A stretch of DNA of 28,222 nucleotides from Chloroflexota bacterium (lineage in GTDB: Bacteria; Chloroflexota; Anaerolineae; Anaerolineales; Anaerolineaceae): assembly GCA_029265085.1 (NCBI GenBank), contig JAJUJY010000042.1:1-28222 (forward strand), given 5' to 3'. Shown piece by piece: positions 24,626 through 28,222 of this stretch (the stretch's first letter is position 1; the number at the start of each line of letters is the position of its first letter). Made by a program: the position numbers and the translations under genes. The notes under the pieces were generated by a model, which did no database searches, was not told the origin of the DNA, and worked only from the letters and a program-made list of their open reading frames with translations.

Positions 24626-24892
24626 TTGGCTAATATTAAGTCTCAGATTAAGCGTAATCGGCAGAATGACAAACGGCGCTTACGCAACCGCTTTTTCCGC
24701 GGCGCTGCTCGCAAATTCGTTGCGAAAGCCCGCGTAGCAATGGAAACCAGCGAAGCTGAAGAAGCACGCCTGGCCGTTATTGAAGCGGTTCGTGCGTTAG
24801 ATAAAGCTGCAGATAAAGGCGTCATTCACAAGAACAACGCCGCTCGCCGCAAGAGCCGCTTAATGAAGCAATTGGCTTCATTAGCAAAATAA
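24626..24892 (+). CDS. rpsT: Ribosomal protein S20
   Basis: 88-residue primary 16S rRNA-binding protein of the small subunit. The sequence MANIKSQIKRNRQNDKRR and the later KGVIHKNNAARRKSRL motif are diagnostic of S20; it is rich in Lys, Arg and Ala as usual. The start codon is TTG, with GGAGG 8 bases upstream. The E. coli rpsT gene also starts with UUG and is autoregulated at translation, so the rare start may serve the same purpose here. It has its own promoter and is followed by hairpins. Confidence 0.96.
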   Translation: MANIKSQIKRNRQNDKRRLRNRFFRGAARKFVAKARVAMETSEAEEARLAVIEAVRALDKAADKGVIHKNNAARRKSRLMKQLASLAK

Positions 24893-24906
24893 TTTTTTGA
24901 CTTTTT

Positions 24907-24970
24907 CCCGGCTGTGCCGGGGTTAGGAATTGTTTCCGGCAGCGGGAGTTTATCTCCCGCTTTTGCTTTT
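24907..24970 (+). terminator. Tandem hairpins ending rpsT
   Basis: CCCGGC-TGT-GCCGGG (24907-24921) is followed by GCGGGAG (24942-24948) paired with CTCCCGC (24954-24960) and a TTTTGCTTTT tail. The second hairpin is a standard terminator; the first may protect the rpsT 3' end. Confidence 0.82.
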
Positions 24971-25034
24971 CAAAACCCTGGTCTGCATATATTGGGCGTT
25001 ATCGTAAAAGAAAAAGCCCGAGGGATTGGGCTTG

Positions 25035-25043
25035 TGTTATAAT
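25035..25043 (+). promoter_or_regulatory. Extended -10 promoter of argS
   Basis: TGT-TATAAT with the perfect -10 at 25038-25043, about 50 bases before the argS start. An AAGCCC/GGGCTT hairpin (25014-25033) occupies the place of a -35. Confidence 0.5.
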
Positions 25044-25094
25044 CTCAAGCGGAATTTTTATTTTGCTTTGTTATCAATTGAATGGATGGGATGC

Positions 25095-26858
25095 ATGTTT
25101 GAGTCCGAGCAGCGCTTGATTGAAGAAAAAATCATCCAATATTGTGCTGAAAATGGCCTGCCTGAACCAGTGATCCAGTGGAAGTGGATTCCATTTAGCG
25201 GACATTGGGGAATTTCCACACCATTTTTCCAATTAGCAGCGCAAGAAGCCCGTCAAGGAAAAAAGATAGTTGTCAATCAGCGTGCTCAGGAACTGGCCCA
25301 AGCGTTTGCAGATTATTTGGGCACTCCCTCCGGATTTGAAAAACTCGAAGCCGTAAATGGCTATTTAAACCTGTATTTCTCGCAACTTGAATATGTTCAC
25401 CGTGTCGTTGACACAGTCCTTCAACAAGGAACCTGTTTTGGCAGCGGTCCAGCTCGCGGTGAAAAGGTCATGGTGGAATTTTCACAGCCGAATACCCACA
25501 AGGCTTTCCATGTGGGGCATTTGCGCAGCGCGATCTTAGGGGATGTGCTGGCTAGAATCCTGGTTTTTTCTGGTTTGGAAGTCGTACGCGCCAATTATCC
25601 TGGCGATATGGGCCTGCATGTGATTAAGTGGCTGTGGTGCTACATGAATTTCCATGCAGGAGAAAAGCCAGAACAAGATATCACCCGCTGGATGGGTGGA
25701 ATTTATGCCGAAGCCAGTAAACGGTTGGAAGAAAATCCGGAACTGGAAACCGAAGTTCGGGCTTTGTATTCCCGCTGGGACCAGCGGGATCCGGATGTAG
25801 TGGCGCTGTGGGAAGAAACCCGCCAGTGGTCGCTGGACGGCTTTAATGAGATCTATGATCTGCTGGATATCAAATTTGACCGGTATTACTTCAATAGCCA
25901 GGCCGAACAACCCGGGAAACTGTTGGTTCAGGAATTGATTGCGAAGGGAATCGCAAAGGATGAACGCCCTGATGGGGCAGTGGTTGTGAAAATTGATGAA
26001 TTGCTTGGACTCAATCAAGAAAAATACCGTGTCATGGTTGCGCTTCGTTCGGATGGAACGGCTCTGTATGCCACGGAAGACCTTGCCCTGGCAGTTCAAA
26101 AATTTAACGAATATCCTGATTTGACCCGCTCGTTGTACGTGGTGGATGTGCGCCAATCTTTGCATTTCCAGCAAATCTTTAAGACTCTGGAAATTGCCGG
26201 GTATCCCTGGGCAAAGCATTGCCAGCATGTTCCATACGAGTTGGTGAATTTACCCGGAAATGTGGTCATGGCTTCTCGCGAAGGAACCGTAGTTCTCCTG
26301 GAGGACCTGGTTCGCGAGGCTACTCAGCGTGCTCTGGAAGTTGTGGAGCAGAAAAATCCGAATTTGACCGCGGATCAAAAATTTGCAATTGCGCGCGCGG
26401 TAGGGATCGGGGCGATTAAATACCCGATGCTTGCCCGCGATAATACGAAGATTGTCACCTTTGACTGGCAAACCGCCCTGGATTTCAATGGGCAGGCAGC
26501 ACCGTATATTCAATATGCGTATGTGCGCACAGGCAGTATTTTACGCAAAGTGGATGGTGTGCTGCCTGAATCGACGCTGCCGGATTATGAGATGACAAAG
26601 CAAGAAATCGAGCTGGTGGATATGATTTCTCACCTGCCGACTGAAGTCCAACGCGCTGCTGCGGAACTTCGCCCGCTGCTCCTCTCGACCTATGCATATG
26701 AGCTGGCTCGCGCGTTTAACGACTTCTATACTCAGTGCCCGGTGCTTCAAGCAGAAGAACCGGTGCGAAAAGCGCGTTTGCGCCTTGTTATGGCAACACG
26801 CCAGGCTTTGGGCAACAGTCTGGCTTTGCTGGGCATCACAGCCCCAGAAGCGATGTGA
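25095..26858 (+). CDS. argS: Arginyl-tRNA synthetase
   Basis: 587-residue class I synthetase that charges tRNA-Arg. The ArgRS-specific N-terminal domain (about 1-115) is followed by VEFSQPNTHKAFHVGHLRS (127-145) with the HIGH-type HVGH, and the KMSKS-equivalent loop MASREGTVV (about 392-400). The C-terminal helical anticodon-binding domain occupies about 465-587. ATG 25095 is preferred; ATG 25086 three codons upstream is possible, and the open frame back to 25026 would run through the promoter. The ribosome site is only a weak GGATGGG. The next gene follows after 45 bases without a terminator and may be co-transcribed. Confidence 0.95.
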   Translation: MFESEQRLIEEKIIQYCAENGLPEPVIQWKWIPFSGHWGISTPFFQLAAQEARQGKKIVVNQRAQELAQAFADYLGTPSGFEKLEAVNGYLNLYFSQLEYVHRVVDTVLQQGTCFGSGPARGEKVMVEFSQPNTHKAFHVGHLRSAILGDVLARILVFSGLEVVRANYPGDMGLHVIKWLWCYMNFHAGEKPEQDITRWMGGIYAEASKRLEENPELETEVRALYSRWDQRDPDVVALWEETRQWSLDGFNEIYDLLDIKFDRYYFNSQAEQPGKLLVQELIAKGIAKDERPDGAVVVKIDELLGLNQEKYRVMVALRSDGTALYATEDLALAVQKFNEYPDLTRSLYVVDVRQSLHFQQIFKTLEIAGYPWAKHCQHVPYELVNLPGNVVMASREGTVVLLEDLVREATQRALEVVEQKNPNLTADQKFAIARAVGIGAIKYPMLARDNTKIVTFDWQTALDFNGQAAPYIQYAYVRTGSILRKVDGVLPESTLPDYEMTKQEIELVDMISHLPTEVQRAAAELRPLLLSTYAYELARAFNDFYTQCPVLQAEEPVRKARLRLVMATRQALGNSLALLGITAPEAM

Positions 26859-26903
26859 AAAGATTTCTAATCTATCTTCACATTCAAAAGGAGTAAAACA
26901 AGT

Positions 26904-28220
26904 ATGACCATCCGTACCCTGATTATGGGCGCCGCGGGCCGCGACTTCCACAACTTTAATGTGTATTTCCGCGATAACAAGGAATACCAGGTTGTGGCTT
27001 TCACCGCGACCCAAATCCCTAACATCGAAGGCCGGCGCTATCCGGCAGAATTAGCGGGTTCATTGTATCCCGAGGGGATTCCGATCTATCCTGAAAGTGA
27101 ACTGGTTAACTTGATCAATGACCTCAAGGTTGATCAGGTTGTGTTTGCTTACAGCGATGTTGCCCACGAGTATGTTATGCACAAAGCATCCCAGGTGATG
27201 GCCGCTGGTGCAGATTTCCGCCTGATGGGTTTGAATAACACCCAGGTGAAATCAACCAAACCGGTTATTTCCATTTGTGCGGTTCGCACGGGTTCCGGCA
27301 AGAGCCAGACCACCCGCCGCGTTTCCTTGATCCTGCGCAGCATGGGTTTTCGCGTGGCTGCCATTCGTCACCCAATGCCCTATGGTGACCTGGTCAAGCA
27401 AAAGGTTCAACGCTTTGCGGATTACAGCGACCTGGACAAGCATGAGTGCACCATCGAAGAGCGCGAGGAATACGAACCACATCTCGACAACGGCGTGATT
27501 GTGTACGCTGGTGTTGATTATGAAGCGATCCTGCGCCAGGCTGAACAAGAAGTGGATATCGTCCTGTGGGACGGCGGCAACAATGACTTCTCTTTCTACA
27601 AGGAAGATTTGGCGATTGTTGTGGCAGACCCGCACCGCCCTGGTCATGAATACCGCTATCATCCCGGCGAGACCAACATCCGCCACGGTGATGTCTTCGT
27701 GATCAACAAGGTGGACACTGCTTCTCCGGAAGCTGTGATTGCTGTGCGCGAAAAGATCGTTGAATTGAATCCGGATGCCGTGATTATTGAAGGCGCTTCC
27801 CCCTTGTTTGTGGATGATCCCGATGCCATTCGCGGCAAGCGCGTTCTGGTCATTGAAGACGGCCCGACCCTGACCCACGGCGAAATGGCCTACGGTGCCG
27901 GTTGGGTGGCTGCCCGCCGCTTTGGCGCAGCCGAAATTGTGGATCCTCGCCCGTTTGCGGTGGGTTCAATCATCAGCACTTACGAAAAATACTCAAAAAC
28001 TGGCCCGATCCTGCCCGCAATGGGCTATGGTGAGGAACAGATGCGCGATCTGGAAGCAACTATTGACCGCGCTGACGTAGACCTGGTGATTTCCGCCACT
28101 CCGATTGATCTGACCCGCGTGATCAAGATCAACAAGCCGATGCAGCGCGTTCGCTATGAACTGCAGGAGATCGGCCAGCCAACATTGGAAGATATCCTGA
28201 AAGCCAAATTCGGCAAGTAA
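26904..28220 (+). CDS. Cyclic 2,3-diphosphoglycerate synthetase-family P-loop protein
   Basis: 438-residue cytoplasmic nucleotide-binding protein of the group (COG2403) that includes the archaeal cyclic 2,3-diphosphoglycerate synthetase. Residues 1-118 form a Rossmann-like N-terminal domain starting MTIRTLIMGAAGRDFHNFN. The P-loop AVRTGSGKSQTTRRV (126-140) opens the second domain, with VLWDGGNNDFSF (about 222-233) and VFVINKVDTA (about 268-277) as further nucleotide-site motifs. Most bacterial members are uncharacterised and often called predicted GTPases. It follows argS by 45 bases, with AGGAG 10 bases before the ATG. The nearby gap and pgk make a link to glycolytic phosphoglycerates attractive, but the reaction is unproven in bacteria. 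The stop is at 28218-28220, so the gene is complete. Confidence 0.82.
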   Translation: MTIRTLIMGAAGRDFHNFNVYFRDNKEYQVVAFTATQIPNIEGRRYPAELAGSLYPEGIPIYPESELVNLINDLKVDQVVFAYSDVAHEYVMHKASQVMAAGADFRLMGLNNTQVKSTKPVISICAVRTGSGKSQTTRRVSLILRSMGFRVAAIRHPMPYGDLVKQKVQRFADYSDLDKHECTIEEREEYEPHLDNGVIVYAGVDYEAILRQAEQEVDIVLWDGGNNDFSFYKEDLAIVVADPHRPGHEYRYHPGETNIRHGDVFVINKVDTASPEAVIAVREKIVELNPDAVIIEGASPLFVDDPDAIRGKRVLVIEDGPTLTHGEMAYGAGWVAARRFGAAEIVDPRPFAVGSIISTYEKYSKTGPILPAMGYGEEQMRDLEATIDRADVDLVISATPIDLTRVIKINKPMQRVRYELQEIGQPTLEDILKAKFGK

Positions 28221-28222
28221 GC

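Noticed and set aside
25026..25094. N-terminal extension of ArgRS
   Set aside because: The extra codons run over the TATAAT promoter at 25038 and lack similarity to ArgRS N-termini.
25536..26228. 230-codon open frame antisense to argS
   Set aside because: Shadow of argS; no ribosome site or recognisable protein.
27252..27878. 208-codon open frame antisense to the cyclic 2,3-DPG synthetase homologue
   Set aside because: Entirely within a well-supported gene on the other strand and without family resemblance.

Overview
The window looks like chromosomal DNA of a Chloroflexota bacterium, probably class Anaerolineae. This rests on gene content: a lipoprotein with an NBR1-type Ig domain and Thr/Pro-rich linkers, a CpXC-domain coiled-coil protein, a membrane-anchored YvcK, and a fused NuoE-NuoF formate dehydrogenase subunit. 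No rRNA, tRNA, insertion sequence, phage gene or CRISPR array was seen. The taxonomic call is an inference from protein character, not from a search.

Layout. (1) 1-3403: a formate dehydrogenase maturation and subunit locus. It has the start of a catalytic subunit with an N-terminal [2Fe-2S] domain, running off the left edge, a NuoE-NuoF fusion that would carry electrons to NAD, divergent mobA (Mo/W-bis-MGD synthesis) and convergent fdhD (sulfuration of the cofactor). (2) 3623-7153: an Ig-domain lipoprotein, a bifunctional PGI/PMI-family sugar isomerase with a substituted catalytic His, a small secreted helical protein, and bioY (biotin uptake). (3) 7424-14930: a tight seven-gene operon in which most junctions overlap or abut: carrier protein, class II synthetase-like amino acid:[carrier protein] ligase, GNAT acetyltransferase, AAC(3)-type acyltransferase, M28-like DUF4910 zinc peptidase, and a CydD/CydC-type ABC exporter. 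It is the best candidate for an undescribed system: load an amino acid on a carrier protein, transfer or acylate it, trim it, export something. (4) 14987-19412, minus strand: a CpXC protein, a cytosolic GAF-PAS histidine kinase and a class III aminotransferase. (5) 19634-28220: a carbon-metabolism region with a ROK sugar kinase, divergent yvcK, then gap, pgk, rpsT, argS and a homologue of archaeal cyclic 2,3-diphosphoglycerate synthetase.

Regulatory signals are unusually readable. Factor-independent terminators close most units (5794, 6524, 14933, 16422, 19559, 24477, 24942). Several promoters carry an extended -10 of the form TGG-TAWAAT or similar. Three genes (mobA, the ROK kinase, yvcK) have a -10 box so close to the ATG that their mRNAs should be leaderless or nearly so. 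UUG starts are used by the carrier protein, the GNAT gene, rpsT and probably the lipoprotein.
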